Of a stretch of DNA of 10,549 nucleotides, positions 1 through 6,929 are shown piece by piece. The stretch is from positions 1-10,549 of the forward strand of contig JAIVHQ010000130.1 of assembly GCA_020200995.1 (NCBI GenBank). Reading direction: 5' to 3'. Within the stretch, counting starts at the first letter, position 1; every line of letters begins with the position of its first letter. The notes beneath the pieces were generated by a model. It was not told the DNA's origin. It saw only the letters and a program-made list of their open reading frames with translations, and searched no databases. The DNA comes from Flavobacteriales bacterium. Its GTDB lineage: Bacteria > Bacteroidota > Bacteroidia > Flavobacteriales_D > Cryomorphaceae. Position numbers and translations under genes: made by a program.

Positions 1-432
1 GAAAAATCCGAACGCGAGGGAATTGGGATGATATCCCGTACCGTTGTGGTTGAGGCCGAAAGCTTTTTGCCGGTCATTTTCAATCACCACTGTTTCGGCG
101 TATCCGAAATCGGTAAATGCAGCCGAAGATTCTCCGCCGCTGTTCCAATTATTGCCGCCGCCGTCTTTTTCGATATTCTGACCGACGACGACCGCGTTGG
201 CAGTGTTCACCCACACTGCGGTTTCTTCGGTTTGCACGCAGCCGAGTCCTGAACCCTCAGTCGATATCGTAAACCCGCATTGCGCGTTTGCAGCGCCTGT
301 GGTTAAAAGGATAACCGCCGGGAAAGCGGTCAGGAATTGTTTCGAAATAAGCTTTTTGCGGAATGCGATCCTGTCGATAGAACCGCAAAAATTGCCTGCC
401 AAATTGATAAGCACGGCGATGAATGACTCCAT
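1..432 (-). CDS. Secreted protein, N-terminal part, runs off the left edge
   Basis: An open frame reads leftward from ATG at 432-430 for 144 codons and leaves the window without a stop, so only the N-terminus is seen. Residues around 25-52 look like a signal peptide: a basic stretch (RKKLISK), a hydrophobic core (FPAVILLTTG) and an AANA cleavage site before QC. The mature part (TAVWVNTANAVVVGQNIEK, then a GGGNNWNSGG turn and later AFGLNHNGTGYHPNSLAFG) resembles, from memory, a beta-sandwich module common in large Bacteroidota surface proteins, with a W-x-N start, a G-W-N-x-G turn and a GLS/GLN-N-x-x-Y-x-x-I/L core. If so, this is the first domain of a longer extracellular protein, probably a T9SS cargo, whose C-terminus lies outside the window. 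The n-region before the signal core is unusually long, so the true start could be an internal GTG or TTG. Confidence 0.6.
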   Translation of the reverse strand, partial: MESFIAVLINLAGNFCGSIDRIAFRKKLISKQFLTAFPAVILLTTGAANAQCGFTISTEGSGLGCVQTEETAVWVNTANAVVVGQNIEKDGGGNNWNSGGESSAAFTDFGYAETVVIENDRQKAFGLNHNGTGYHPNSLAFGFF

Positions 433-451
433 TGTGTATAGTTTTCCTTGC

Positions 452-467
452 ATATGTCAATACATAT
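452..467. promoter_or_regulatory. Small palindrome upstream of the secreted-protein gene
   Basis: ATATGT-CAAT-ACATAT is a perfect 6-bp inverted repeat with a 4-base spacer, lying 20-35 bases upstream of the start at 432. The position suits an operator or part of the promoter for the minus-strand gene. The surrounding bases are AT-rich, so it could be chance. Confidence 0.2.
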
Positions 468-853
468 ATCTCATGATATTGGTTACGAGTGCTCGAAATT
501 TAAGGATGAAAGATGGTTTTGTATCGACTAAAAGAATTGATCAGGAAAGATTGAAAATCAACGAGTTTCGAGGATGAGGGCGTTAGAAAAGAAAAATATT
601 GAATCAGGCGAATTAAACGGGAGATTAGTCGATAAAAAAATCAGTTTAGTAGGAAAAAGAGACATGATGCTTGCAAATAGCGGATCATGGCGTCTCCTTG
701 TGAAGTTGCTGCGCGCATTTCGAACCAATGGCCATTTGAAGTGCGTTTCTCTATCGATGTGTAGATTCGCTACTTTTACAATCTTTAACCGTTATCGGCA
801 CAGCAGCGTTAAAAACAGCGGGCGCGGCAAGGTTTTTGCCACCCCCATTTCCC

Positions 854-861
854 TAACTTCG
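854..861 (+). promoter_or_regulatory. Candidate -7 element for the glycosyltransferase gene
   Basis: TAACTTCG matches the Bacteroidota -7 consensus TAnnTTTG at all but one fixed position and ends only 4 bases before the GTG start at 866. A TTG at 836-838 could be the -33 box, but the 15-base spacing is somewhat short. If used, the transcript would start at or very near the start codon. Confidence 0.4.
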
Positions 862-865
862 CTGC

Positions 866-1798
866 GTGGGAAAAGTCAAAAGAATTGTCATCGTAGGTCC
901 GGCCTATCCGCTTCGGGGCGGTATCTCGCATTTTAACGAGTCTTTTTGCGGCAGCCTTACGGCAAAAGGGGTTCAAGCCGAGATTGTGAGCTTTTACCTG
1001 CAGTACCCTGCGCTGAAAGTGGTGGGCCTCGTCGACAATGCGGTGCCACATGAGCGCAGGCCGTTTGACCGAAGTTTTTCAAACTGGTTCTTCCGCCACT
1101 GCGATGCCTTTGTGGCCCTCTCGCGGAGGGTGGCCGATGACCTCGAGCGATTTGCACCCGGCAAGCGCGTCCACGTGCACCCGCATCCGATTTACGACAT
1201 CTTCGGCGATCCCGTGCCGAGAGAGGTGGCTTGTAAGGAGCTTGGCCTCGATCCCGCCGATCGCCATGTGCTCTTCTTTGGTTTTGTTAGAAAATACAAG
1301 GGCCTCGACCTGCTCATTCAGGCTTTTGCAGACGAGCGCATCCGTAAGCTCGGCATCAAACTCATTTCGGCCGGCGAATTTTACGATGACCGCGGGCCGT
1401 ATCTCAAGCTGGTCGAGAAGCACGGGTTGGGCGATGTGGTCAGTTTTCACGACAAGTACATCCCCACTGAGCAGGTGCGCCAATATTTTTGCAGTGCGCG
1501 CATTGTGGCCCAGCCATACAGGGATGCCACTCAGAGTGGCGTTACTCAGATTGCCTATCAGTTCGGCCGCCCCATGCTGGTCACTGATGTGGGGGGGCTG
1601 GCTGAGATTGTGCCCGACGGCAAAGCCGGGTTCGTAACCGCGCCCGAGCCGCAGGCAATAGCCGATGCATTGGTTCGTTTTTTTGAGGAAGACCTCGAAG
1701 CGTCCTTTGCCGAAGCCGCAGAAGAGGGGAAACACCTTTTTTCGTGGGATCATTTTACGGAAGATTTTTTAACCTTCGCCGATGAAATTCATGGTTGA
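866..1798 (+). CDS. Glycosyltransferase, GT4-like, with an apparent internal deletion
   Basis: Probably a GT-B fold sugar transferase acting in the cytoplasm on a nucleotide-sugar donor; substrate unknown. The GTG start gives the family's typical N-terminus (IVIVGPAYPLRGGISHFN, residues 7-24). The C-terminal Rossmann half is complete: LFFGFVRKYKGLDLLIQAF (136-154), SAGEFYDD (168-175), then QSGVTQIAYQFGRPMLVTDV (223-242) and GGLAEIVPDGKAGF, corresponding to the donor-binding loop. The protein is 310 residues, whereas relatives as I remember them are about 375-385. The shortfall maps to one place: FYLQYP (43-48) is followed directly by ALKVVGLVDNAVPHERRP, although an intervening segment normally completes the N-terminal lobe. 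The frame is kept. The catalytic cleft would probably be damaged, so function is uncertain. It overlaps the next gene by 17 bases. Confidence 0.8.
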   Translation: MGKVKRIVIVGPAYPLRGGISHFNESFCGSLTAKGVQAEIVSFYLQYPALKVVGLVDNAVPHERRPFDRSFSNWFFRHCDAFVALSRRVADDLERFAPGKRVHVHPHPIYDIFGDPVPREVACKELGLDPADRHVLFFGFVRKYKGLDLLIQAFADERIRKLGIKLISAGEFYDDRGPYLKLVEKHGLGDVVSFHDKYIPTEQVRQYFCSARIVAQPYRDATQSGVTQIAYQFGRPMLVTDVGGLAEIVPDGKAGFVTAPEPQAIADALVRFFEEDLEASFAEAAEEGKHLFSWDHFTEDFLTFADEIHG

Positions 1799-2816
1799 TA
1801 CATTGCACATACGACAGGCATACCTCAGGATCATCACGGCTGCAGGCGTTCTGGGCTTGCTGTGCGCAACACCGTTTTTTGCGAAAGCACAACCCAACCA
1901 AACCGACAAGCAGGGGCGCAAACAAGGGGAGTGGATCAAAACCCACCCGGAAACGGGCGAGGTGGCCTACCGCGCCGAATTCAAAAACGACGAACCCGTC
2001 GGCACCACAGAGCGCTACTATGAAGACGGAACGCTGCAGGCCCGGGTTCACCATCTCGGCAGCGGAAAAGACAGGGCTGAAATTTTCTACCCCGATGGCA
2101 TCACCCTCATGGCCAAGGGCAATTACAAAGACCGCGAACGCGACAGCATTTGGCTGTTTTTTGATGTGGATAGCACCCTCACCGCTGAGGAAAGTTACCG
2201 CGATGGTAAAAAGCACGGCACCTCGCGCACTTATTACGCGGATGGCAGCATTTCTGAAAAGGCAACCTTTAAAGACGGCGTAAAGCACGGAGAGTGGGAG
2301 CAATACTACCCCGACGGCAACCTGAAGCTCAAAGCATATGTGGTGGACGGTGTGAAGTACGAGGGCAAATTCACCAATTACCACACCAATGGAAAGCCCA
2401 TGCTCGAAGGCAACTACGTGGACGGGAAGCGCGAGAGCAGTTGGTACACTTACCTCGAATCGGGGGCGATAGAAGTGATTCACGTGTACCGCGCAGGCAA
2501 GGTGATCAGCGAGCATCCGCAAAACGGCCTTTTTGAAAAGTACTATCCCGACGACATTAAGCGCAGCGAATACACTTACAAAAATGGAAAGAAACACGGC
2601 CCCTTCAAGGAGTACTACCGGCAAGGGGAGTGGCGCACCGAGGAGGTGGCCGACGAATTCGGTGGTACGCGGCCGGTGCAGCGGCTATACGGTACGCAAG
2701 TGATGCGCGAAGGCAAGTATTTCGAAGACGAACTCCACGGCGAGGTCATCACCTACACGACCAAGGGCAAGGTGGAAAAGAAGGAGCGATACGATAAAGG
2801 CCAAAAAGTAAAGTAG
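1782..2816 (+). CDS. Exported MORN-repeat protein of the YwqK antitoxin-like family
   Basis: Protein of 344 residues built of about ten tandem repeats of the form Y-x-D/N-G-x(7-9)-Y-K-x-G-x-x-x-G, for example YYEDGTLQA, YYADGSISEKATFKDGVKHG and YYPDGNLKLKAYVVDG. This is the MORN_2/YwqK repeat, which forms a long beta-meander; a binding or scaffold role is likely and no enzyme is implied. An N-terminal hydrophobic stretch (about residues 17-36) ends in AKA before Q37, a plausible signal peptidase I site, so it is probably periplasmic or surface-exposed. Length looks complete. The start at 1782 overlaps the glycosyltransferase by 17 bases; an in-frame ATG at 1791 would shorten the overlap to 8 bases. 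The overlap suggests co-transcription, but I see no functional link. Family names calling this an antitoxin rest on weak evidence, and no toxin gene is adjacent. Confidence 0.8.
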   Translation: MKFMVDTLHIRQAYLRIITAAGVLGLLCATPFFAKAQPNQTDKQGRKQGEWIKTHPETGEVAYRAEFKNDEPVGTTERYYEDGTLQARVHHLGSGKDRAEIFYPDGITLMAKGNYKDRERDSIWLFFDVDSTLTAEESYRDGKKHGTSRTYYADGSISEKATFKDGVKHGEWEQYYPDGNLKLKAYVVDGVKYEGKFTNYHTNGKPMLEGNYVDGKRESSWYTYLESGAIEVIHVYRAGKVISEHPQNGLFEKYYPDDIKRSEYTYKNGKKHGPFKEYYRQGEWRTEEVADEFGGTRPVQRLYGTQVMREGKYFEDELHGEVITYTTKGKVEKKERYDKGQKVK

Positions 2817-2824
2817 ATTCGGGT

Positions 2825-2832
2825 TAAATTTG
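2825..2832 (+). promoter_or_regulatory. Perfect TAnnTTTG -7 element before the lipoprotein gene
   Basis: TAAATTTG fits the Bacteroidota -7 consensus exactly and ends 5 bases before the ATG at 2838. No TTG is present at the usual -33 distance. It lies just after the MORN gene stop (2814-2816), so the lipoprotein can be transcribed alone, probably with a leader of a few bases at most. Confidence 0.5.
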
Positions 2833-2837
2833 CAACC

Positions 2838-3551
2838 ATGAGGAAACAACTCTTTTATCTGACCATGTTGGCTGTTCTCTTTGCGGCCTGTTCGCGAGAT
2901 GATGAGGGTAGTGATGTTTCTCCGGATCTAGGCTACAACTATTTCCCGATCGAAATCGGCCACTACGTGGTCTACCGCGCCGACTCGATATGGCACGACA
3001 ATCCGACACAGGATGCCGCAGGGGTTCACGATACTTCGAGCTATTTTATCAAAGAGCTGATCGAATCTGACTTTACCGACGGCGCAGGTGAGACGGCCCA
3101 AAGGCTCGAGCGCTTCAAGCGATTTTCGGAAGACGACCCGTGGGAACTCGTCGATGTGTGGTTCGTCAAACGAACCTCTATGAATGCACAGAAAATCGAG
3201 GAAAATGTGCGTTACATCAAGATGGGATTTCCAATTGAGAGCAGCAGTACCTGGAACGGCAATGCGCTCAACAACAACGAGCCGCGCACCTATCGCTACG
3301 ACAGCCTCTACGTGTCCCGAACATTCGGCGAGCTGTCCTTTCCGGAAACGGTGAAAGTGCTGCAGCTCGACAATTTCAACTTTGTGGAAGACCAACTCTC
3401 CTTCGAAATTTACGCCCCTGAAGTGGGGCTGGTGCGCCGCTACTTCCGCGACCTCACCACCCGCCTCGATTACTCAGAAGACCCCGTGGCCGACAACATT
3501 CGTTTCGGTACTGAATTTAATTGGGAGATTATTGAGTATGGTATGGAGTGA
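2838..3551 (+). CDS. Lipoprotein of unknown function, possibly surface-exposed
   Basis: Protein of 237 residues with a classical lipoprotein signal: MRKQ, hydrophobic core, lipobox LFAAC with Cys18 as the lipidated residue. The residues after the cysteine, SRDDE, resemble the acidic lipoprotein export signal (Q-K-D-D-E type) described for surface lipoproteins of Capnocytophaga and other Bacteroidota, so placement on the outer face of the outer membrane is plausible. The mature part begins LGYNYFPIEIGHYVVYRADS and continues with alternating beta segments and ETAQRLERFKRF, then SSTWNGNA. This is the pattern of a common uncharacterised Bacteroidota lipoprotein family whose members start with a Y-F-P-x-x-x-G-x-Y-W/V-x-Y motif. 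No catalytic motif is visible. Length appears complete. It follows the MORN gene by 21 bases but has its own promoter candidate. Confidence 0.75.
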   Translation: MRKQLFYLTMLAVLFAACSRDDEGSDVSPDLGYNYFPIEIGHYVVYRADSIWHDNPTQDAAGVHDTSSYFIKELIESDFTDGAGETAQRLERFKRFSEDDPWELVDVWFVKRTSMNAQKIEENVRYIKMGFPIESSSTWNGNALNNNEPRTYRYDSLYVSRTFGELSFPETVKVLQLDNFNFVEDQLSFEIYAPEVGLVRRYFRDLTTRLDYSEDPVADNIRFGTEFNWEIIEYGME

Positions 3552-3582
3552 GGGCGTATCGGTGCGCTCTTTAGGCTGCAAG

Positions 3583-3764
3583 GCAGTGAATTTATAATCC
3601 TGCGGCTTCCCCGCTAATCTACCACCTTCGGCGACAACGTTTCGCAGGATTTGCAATCCTGCGCCCGCCCGGCCATTTCACAACTTTGCGGGACTGCGCT
3701 ATCTATCACCTTTATGTTTTTATTTTTTATTAGTTGAAATAGCGTAGGATTACAAATTCACTGC
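3583..3764. repeat. MITE-like or REP-like unit with terminal inverted repeats
   Basis: The left end (GGCAGTGAATTTATAATCC from 3583, then TGCGG) and the right end (3742-3764, reading GCGTAGGATTACAAATTC then ACTGCC) are inverted copies over about 23 bases with two or three mismatches. TGCA abuts both outer edges, separated by one extra base on the left. Between them lies a perfect palindrome at 3643-3663. This looks like a small non-autonomous repeat; there is no coding capacity. Confidence 0.5.
3643..3663. repeat. Perfect 9-bp-arm palindrome, copy 1
   Basis: Arms CGCAGGATT and AATCCTGCG around the loop TGC. It would form a tight hairpin in single-stranded DNA or RNA and may also help end transcription from the lipoprotein gene. 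Confidence 0.7.
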
Positions 3765-3833
3765 CTGCAGGATCTTTGACCTGCGAAATGCGCCACATCC
3801 CAGTCTAATCTAACACCTCCGGCTACACCGCTT

Positions 3834-3854
3834 CGCAGGATTTGTAATCCTGCG
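3834..3854. repeat. Perfect 9-bp-arm palindrome, copy 2
   Basis: The same arms as the copy at 3643, CGCAGGATT and AATCCTGCG, but with loop TGT. Arms conserved with a changed loop suggest that the hairpin is the conserved element. Confidence 0.7.
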
Positions 3855-3939
3855 TCCTTCCCTCCGGCCATTTCACAAATTTGCGGAATTGCAACTGCTT
3901 GTCGCCATTAATTTATCATTTTCAATCAGTTGACAGAAA

Positions 3940-3959
3940 CGCAGGATTTCAAATCCTGA
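3940..3959. repeat. Palindrome copy 3, partly decayed
   Basis: Arms CAGGATT and AATCCTG (3942-3958) around loop TCA. The outer CG pair of the other copies is lost on the right side. It ends about 55 bases before the first codon readable for the protease. Confidence 0.6.
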
Positions 3960-4013
3960 GAAGCACTCCACACAAAATAGTAATTCCATGAGACCTGTCT
4001 TTTTCCGATTTGG

Positions 4014-5549
4014 TTGTTTCAACAACAAGGCCCGCAACCCAATCCATTTTCCTTTGTTAACTTCACGGCGTTAGGCTTTTTGCGTACTTCGCGCGACCTT
4101 CCGGTAAATCCCGAATATATTGACATGATCACTGCCCTCGGCGAGGTGCGGGCCATTGTGCCGATCAAATGGTTTAACGCACTGCTCATCGAAACTGAAG
4201 ACGAAGACGCCCTCGATGCCATTGCCGACCTGACTTCAGTGAGTTCGCTGCGCGGAAGCTCTTTTTTGAAGATTGACGACACCGATGAGCGCGAAGTTTT
4301 TCAAGCGGAAGCTCCCAAATCCGATGCGGATTACGGCGCGGCTCTCAACCAGATTTCAATGATCAACGGTCTCGGCCTGCACGCCGACGGATTCCGCGGT
4401 GACAACCTTCTCATCGGTGTTTTTGATGGTGGTTTTAGCAATCTGGAGAATTCCTTTGTGATGAACTCCCTTTTATTCAGCGGCCGCATCACAGCTACAC
4501 GCAACTTTCCCGACGAAAATGAATCAGTCTTCGAGCGAAGCACACACGGCACCCGCGTGCTTTCCGTAATGGCCGCCGACGAGCCCGGGCTGATGATCGG
4601 TACGGCTCCCGATGCTTCTTACATCCTTTGCATCACCGAAGACGTGACTTTCGAGCGCCGCATCGAGGAGGCCCATTGGATCGCCGCCGCCGAATACGCC
4701 GACAGCCTCGGGGTGGATGTAATTAACACATCGCTGGGGTACACCGATTTTGATGTATTGGAAGAAAATTACACTTACGAGGACATGGATGGCAACACCA
4801 CCCTCATCACAAGGGGTTCCGACATCGCCGCATCGCGCGGAATTCTCATTGTCACTTCGGCGGGTAATCAAGGCGCTCAAGCGTGGCAATACATTTCTGC
4901 CCCCGCAGATGGCGACAGCGTGTTGGCCATTGGCGCGGTAGATCCCGAAAGCTCAGTAGCTGCTTTCAGCTCGCGTGGCCCTTCATCAGACGGCCGTGTA
5001 AAACCTAACATTGTTGCACAAGGCCAGCAGACAGCTTTTACGGATATGGATTTAGGCACTGCCACGGGCAACGGCACCTCATTTTCGGCGCCGGTGATCT
5101 CGGGCATGGCGGCCTCGCTGTGGCAGGCATTTCCCGAAGCAACTGCATGGCAGGTTCATCAGGCCATCGAAGCTTCCGCACATCTCTTTCAAATGCCCAA
5201 CGACAGCATGGGTTATGGCATTCCCGATTTTGAGCTGGCCCGCACACTGCTCGAGACGGTGGGTACGAGCGCTTCCGCAAAAGCTGAAGGCCAAAACCTG
5301 CGTTTGTATCCAAACCCTTATGCCGACGGACCGCTCTACATCATTTGGCCCGAACATTTTGCGGGTTCGGTTGCGCTGCGCATCTTCGACATGTCGGGCA
5401 GGATGGTCGTACAGCGGCAACTCCACCTTGCCGGCGAAAATTTGACCTCTGATATCGCCCGCGGAATGTCTGATTTAAAGCCCGGCCTCTACATCGCCGT
5501 GGCCGAGAACGACAACGGGCGGGCTGCGGCCAAGTTTACGGTGCGCTGA
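4014..5549 (+). CDS. Subtilisin-like (S8) serine protease with T9SS sorting domain; 5' end damaged
   Basis: Numbered from the TTG at 4014 (511 residues). The S8 catalytic triad is complete: Asp138 in GVFDGGF, His178 in STHGTRVLS and Ser356 in NGTSFSAP, with oxyanion Asn285 in SAGNQG. The pro-region motif RDLPVNPEYI (about 27-36) is typical of Bacteroidota S8 proteases. Residues 429-511, beginning LRLYPNPYADG and ending with LKPGLYIAVAENDNGRAAAKFTV, form a type A T9SS sorting domain, so the enzyme should be secreted across the outer membrane. However, no signal peptide can be read. The frame is closed by TAA at 3981, the only possible start is the weak TTG, and the usual R-A-x-x-R-R segment before DLPVNP is absent. 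The start of the gene was probably removed or scrambled, next to the repeat array. TAACTTCA at 4058-4065 resembles a -7 element and could mark the original promoter. As sequenced, the product would stay in the cytoplasm. Confidence 0.8.
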   Translation: MFQQQGPQPNPFSFVNFTALGFLRTSRDLPVNPEYIDMITALGEVRAIVPIKWFNALLIETEDEDALDAIADLTSVSSLRGSSFLKIDDTDEREVFQAEAPKSDADYGAALNQISMINGLGLHADGFRGDNLLIGVFDGGFSNLENSFVMNSLLFSGRITATRNFPDENESVFERSTHGTRVLSVMAADEPGLMIGTAPDASYILCITEDVTFERRIEEAHWIAAAEYADSLGVDVINTSLGYTDFDVLEENYTYEDMDGNTTLITRGSDIAASRGILIVTSAGNQGAQAWQYISAPADGDSVLAIGAVDPESSVAAFSSRGPSSDGRVKPNIVAQGQQTAFTDMDLGTATGNGTSFSAPVISGMAASLWQAFPEATAWQVHQAIEASAHLFQMPNDSMGYGIPDFELARTLLETVGTSASAKAEGQNLRLYPNPYADGPLYIIWPEHFAGSVALRIFDMSGRMVVQRQLHLAGENLTSDIARGMSDLKPGLYIAVAENDNGRAAAKFTVR

Positions 5550-5636
5550 CCAAACCGCCTTTCTCAACACAGGCCGTTTTAAAGAATTATCCGGACCGCC
5601 CGTTCGGTACATCTGTTTTTTTTGCTCCTTTGGCCC

Positions 5637-6929
5637 GTGAGTCCCATCCTGATTGTTCTTTTGATTGTCGGCTACTTTGCCGCCCTGATTGTCATTGCCC
5701 GGATTACCGGGCGTAAAAACTCTAACGCCGATTTTTTCCTCGGCGGACGAAAATCACCGTGGTATGTGGTGGCCTTCGGTATGGTCGGGGCATCGCTGAG
5801 CGGGGTCACCTTCATCTCCGTGCCTGGCTGGACGGGTACTTCCCAATTCTCGTACATGCAAATGGTGCTGGGCTATCTCCCCGGCTACCTCGTGGTGGCT
5901 TTCGTGCTGCTGCCGCTCTACTATCGGATGCAGCTCACCTCCATTTACACCTATCTCGAAAGTCGATTCGGGCCGCGCGCCATCATTTGGACGGATACCC
6001 TCCAAACGGCATTTATGCTCCTGGCAGTCGGCATGAGTGTGTATTCCATCAGCGACTCGCTCGGGTTTTCAACGGCCGAGATGATTACCGCTGTCAAGGA
6101 AAGTGAGTACAGCCAAATCTTCTTTTTCGGCGATGCCAACGACCCCCGGTTTTTCTTCAAGCAGTTCTTCGCGGGCATGTTCATCACCATCACCATGACC
6201 GGCCTCGACCAGGACATGATGCAGAAAAACCTGAGCTGTCGTAACCTCCGCGATGCGCAGAAAAACATGGTGAGCTTCGCCGTGGTCCTCCTCTTTGTCA
6301 ACCTCGTATTTCTCTCCCTCGGCGCCCTGCTTTACCTCTTTGCGGAGGCTGAGGGTATCGCCTTGCCGGCAAAAACCGATGAACTCTACCCCATGCTCGC
6401 CACCGACGGACTGCTCGGTGCCGGGGTGGGCACACTCTTCGTGCTCGGGCTTATCGCAGCAGCCTATTCCAGCGCCGATTCGGCCCTCACATCGCTCACC
6501 ACGTCTTTTTCCATCGACATTCTCGGGGTCGATAAGCGCGATCCCGAATACGCCAAGCGCACCCGGATGCGTGTGCACATCGGAATGTCATTGGTTTTGG
6601 TGGCAGTTATCATGCTGTTCAAGGCGATCAACAACGACGCCGTGATCGACGGAATTTTCAAGGCGGCAGGCTACACTTACGGCCCCCTGCTGGGGCTTTA
6701 CGCCTACGGACTTTTTTCGAAAAGAAAGGCCCGCGACTCGTGGATTCCCTACATTGCGGTATTGTCGCCCGTGCTTTCGTACGGGTTTGTGCTGGCCGCG
6801 CCTGTGCTGTTCGGCGGGTACAAGGTGGGGTACGAAGTGCTGATGATTAACGGGGCTTTTACGTACCTTGGGTTGGTGCTTGCGCCTTCCGGCAAAAAGG
6901 GAGAAGGGCCGATGGCTGTACTTCAGTAA
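5637..6929 (+). CDS. Sodium/solute symporter (SSS family) with an apparent in-frame internal deletion
   Basis: Inner-membrane sodium-coupled transporter of the SSS (SLC5-like) family; substrate unknown. The GTG at 5637 gives MSPILIVLLIVGYF, the usual family N-terminus; a TTG at 5622 would add five residues. From that start, conserved parts are FFLGGRKSPWYVVAFGMVGA (33-52), SGVTFISVPGW, MTGLDQDMMQKNLSCRNLRDAQKNM (187-211) and AAAYSSADSALTSLTTS (274-290), the helix carrying the sodium-site serines. The protein has 430 residues, whereas relatives as I remember them have about 490. YLESRFG (106-112) runs straight into IIWTDTLQT (116-124), so about 60 residues, roughly two helices, are missing while the frame is kept. 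That would change membrane topology, so the product is unlikely to be a working transporter unless this is an assembly error. Its 3' end overlaps the convergent gene by 7 bases. Confidence 0.85.
   Translation: MSPILIVLLIVGYFAALIVIARITGRKNSNADFFLGGRKSPWYVVAFGMVGASLSGVTFISVPGWTGTSQFSYMQMVLGYLPGYLVVAFVLLPLYYRMQLTSIYTYLESRFGPRAIIWTDTLQTAFMLLAVGMSVYSISDSLGFSTAEMITAVKESEYSQIFFFGDANDPRFFFKQFFAGMFITITMTGLDQDMMQKNLSCRNLRDAQKNMVSFAVVLLFVNLVFLSLGALLYLFAEAEGIALPAKTDELYPMLATDGLLGAGVGTLFVLGLIAAAYSSADSALTSLTTSFSIDILGVDKRDPEYAKRTRMRVHIGMSLVLVAVIMLFKAINNDAVIDGIFKAAGYTYGPLLGLYAYGLFSKRKARDSWIPYIAVLSPVLSYGFVLAAPVLFGGYKVGYEVLMINGAFTYLGLVLAPSGKKGEGPMAVLQ

Larger units (their letters stand above)
433..865. other. 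Intergenic region with no convincing gene
   Basis: Some 430 bases between a minus-strand and a plus-strand gene, so it should hold divergent promoters. Open frames here read as arginine/serine/lysine-rich translations without domain character, signal peptide or plausible codon use. The left half (470-670) is A-rich. A short hairpin, GGCAA-ggttt-TTGCC, lies at 826-840 just ahead of the glycosyltransferase promoter. I see no tRNA or known structured RNA. Confidence 0.5.
3614..3960. repeat. Two diverged direct-repeat units with GGATT-nnn-AATCC palindromes
   Basis: The 50 bases from 3614 recur from 3805 with about six differences (offset 191), and a second shared block (GGCCATTTCACAA) recurs at 3671 and 3866 (offset 195). 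Each unit carries a 21-base palindrome. Further degenerate copies of the same palindrome occur at 3744-3761, 3767-3784 and 3940-3959. The array fills most of the gap between the lipoprotein and the protease. It is REP/BIME-like; such palindromes are dispersed in many Bacteroidota genomes and may be moved by REP-associated tyrosine transposases encoded elsewhere. Confidence 0.65.

Noticed and set aside
257..460. Minus-strand frame starting ATG at 460 as an alternative to the secreted protein
   Set aside because: The frame starting at 432 gives a signal peptide and a recognisable surface module and stays open to the window edge; the 460 frame is basic and featureless.
537..562. TTGAT/ATCAA inverted repeat
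   Set aside because: Five-base arms with a long loop in A-rich DNA are expected by chance.
574..936. Plus-strand open frame of 120 codons in the gap before the glycosyltransferase
   Set aside because: Low-complexity, Arg/Ser/Lys-rich translation with no domain signs. It overlaps the start of the well-supported glycosyltransferase in another frame and runs through its promoter element.
1755..2624. Long minus-strand open frame of 289 codons opposite the MORN gene
   Set aside because: It is the hydrophobic antisense shadow of a repetitive, charged MORN protein. The plus strand has clear repeats and a signal peptide.
1782..2816. Toxin-antitoxin system
   Set aside because: The family label for YwqK-like MORN proteins suggests an antitoxin, but no toxin gene is adjacent and the protein carries a signal peptide.
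3643..3960. CRISPR array
   Set aside because: The repeats are spaced about 190 bases apart, are short palindromes with diverged copies, and lack regular unique spacers; there are no cas genes.
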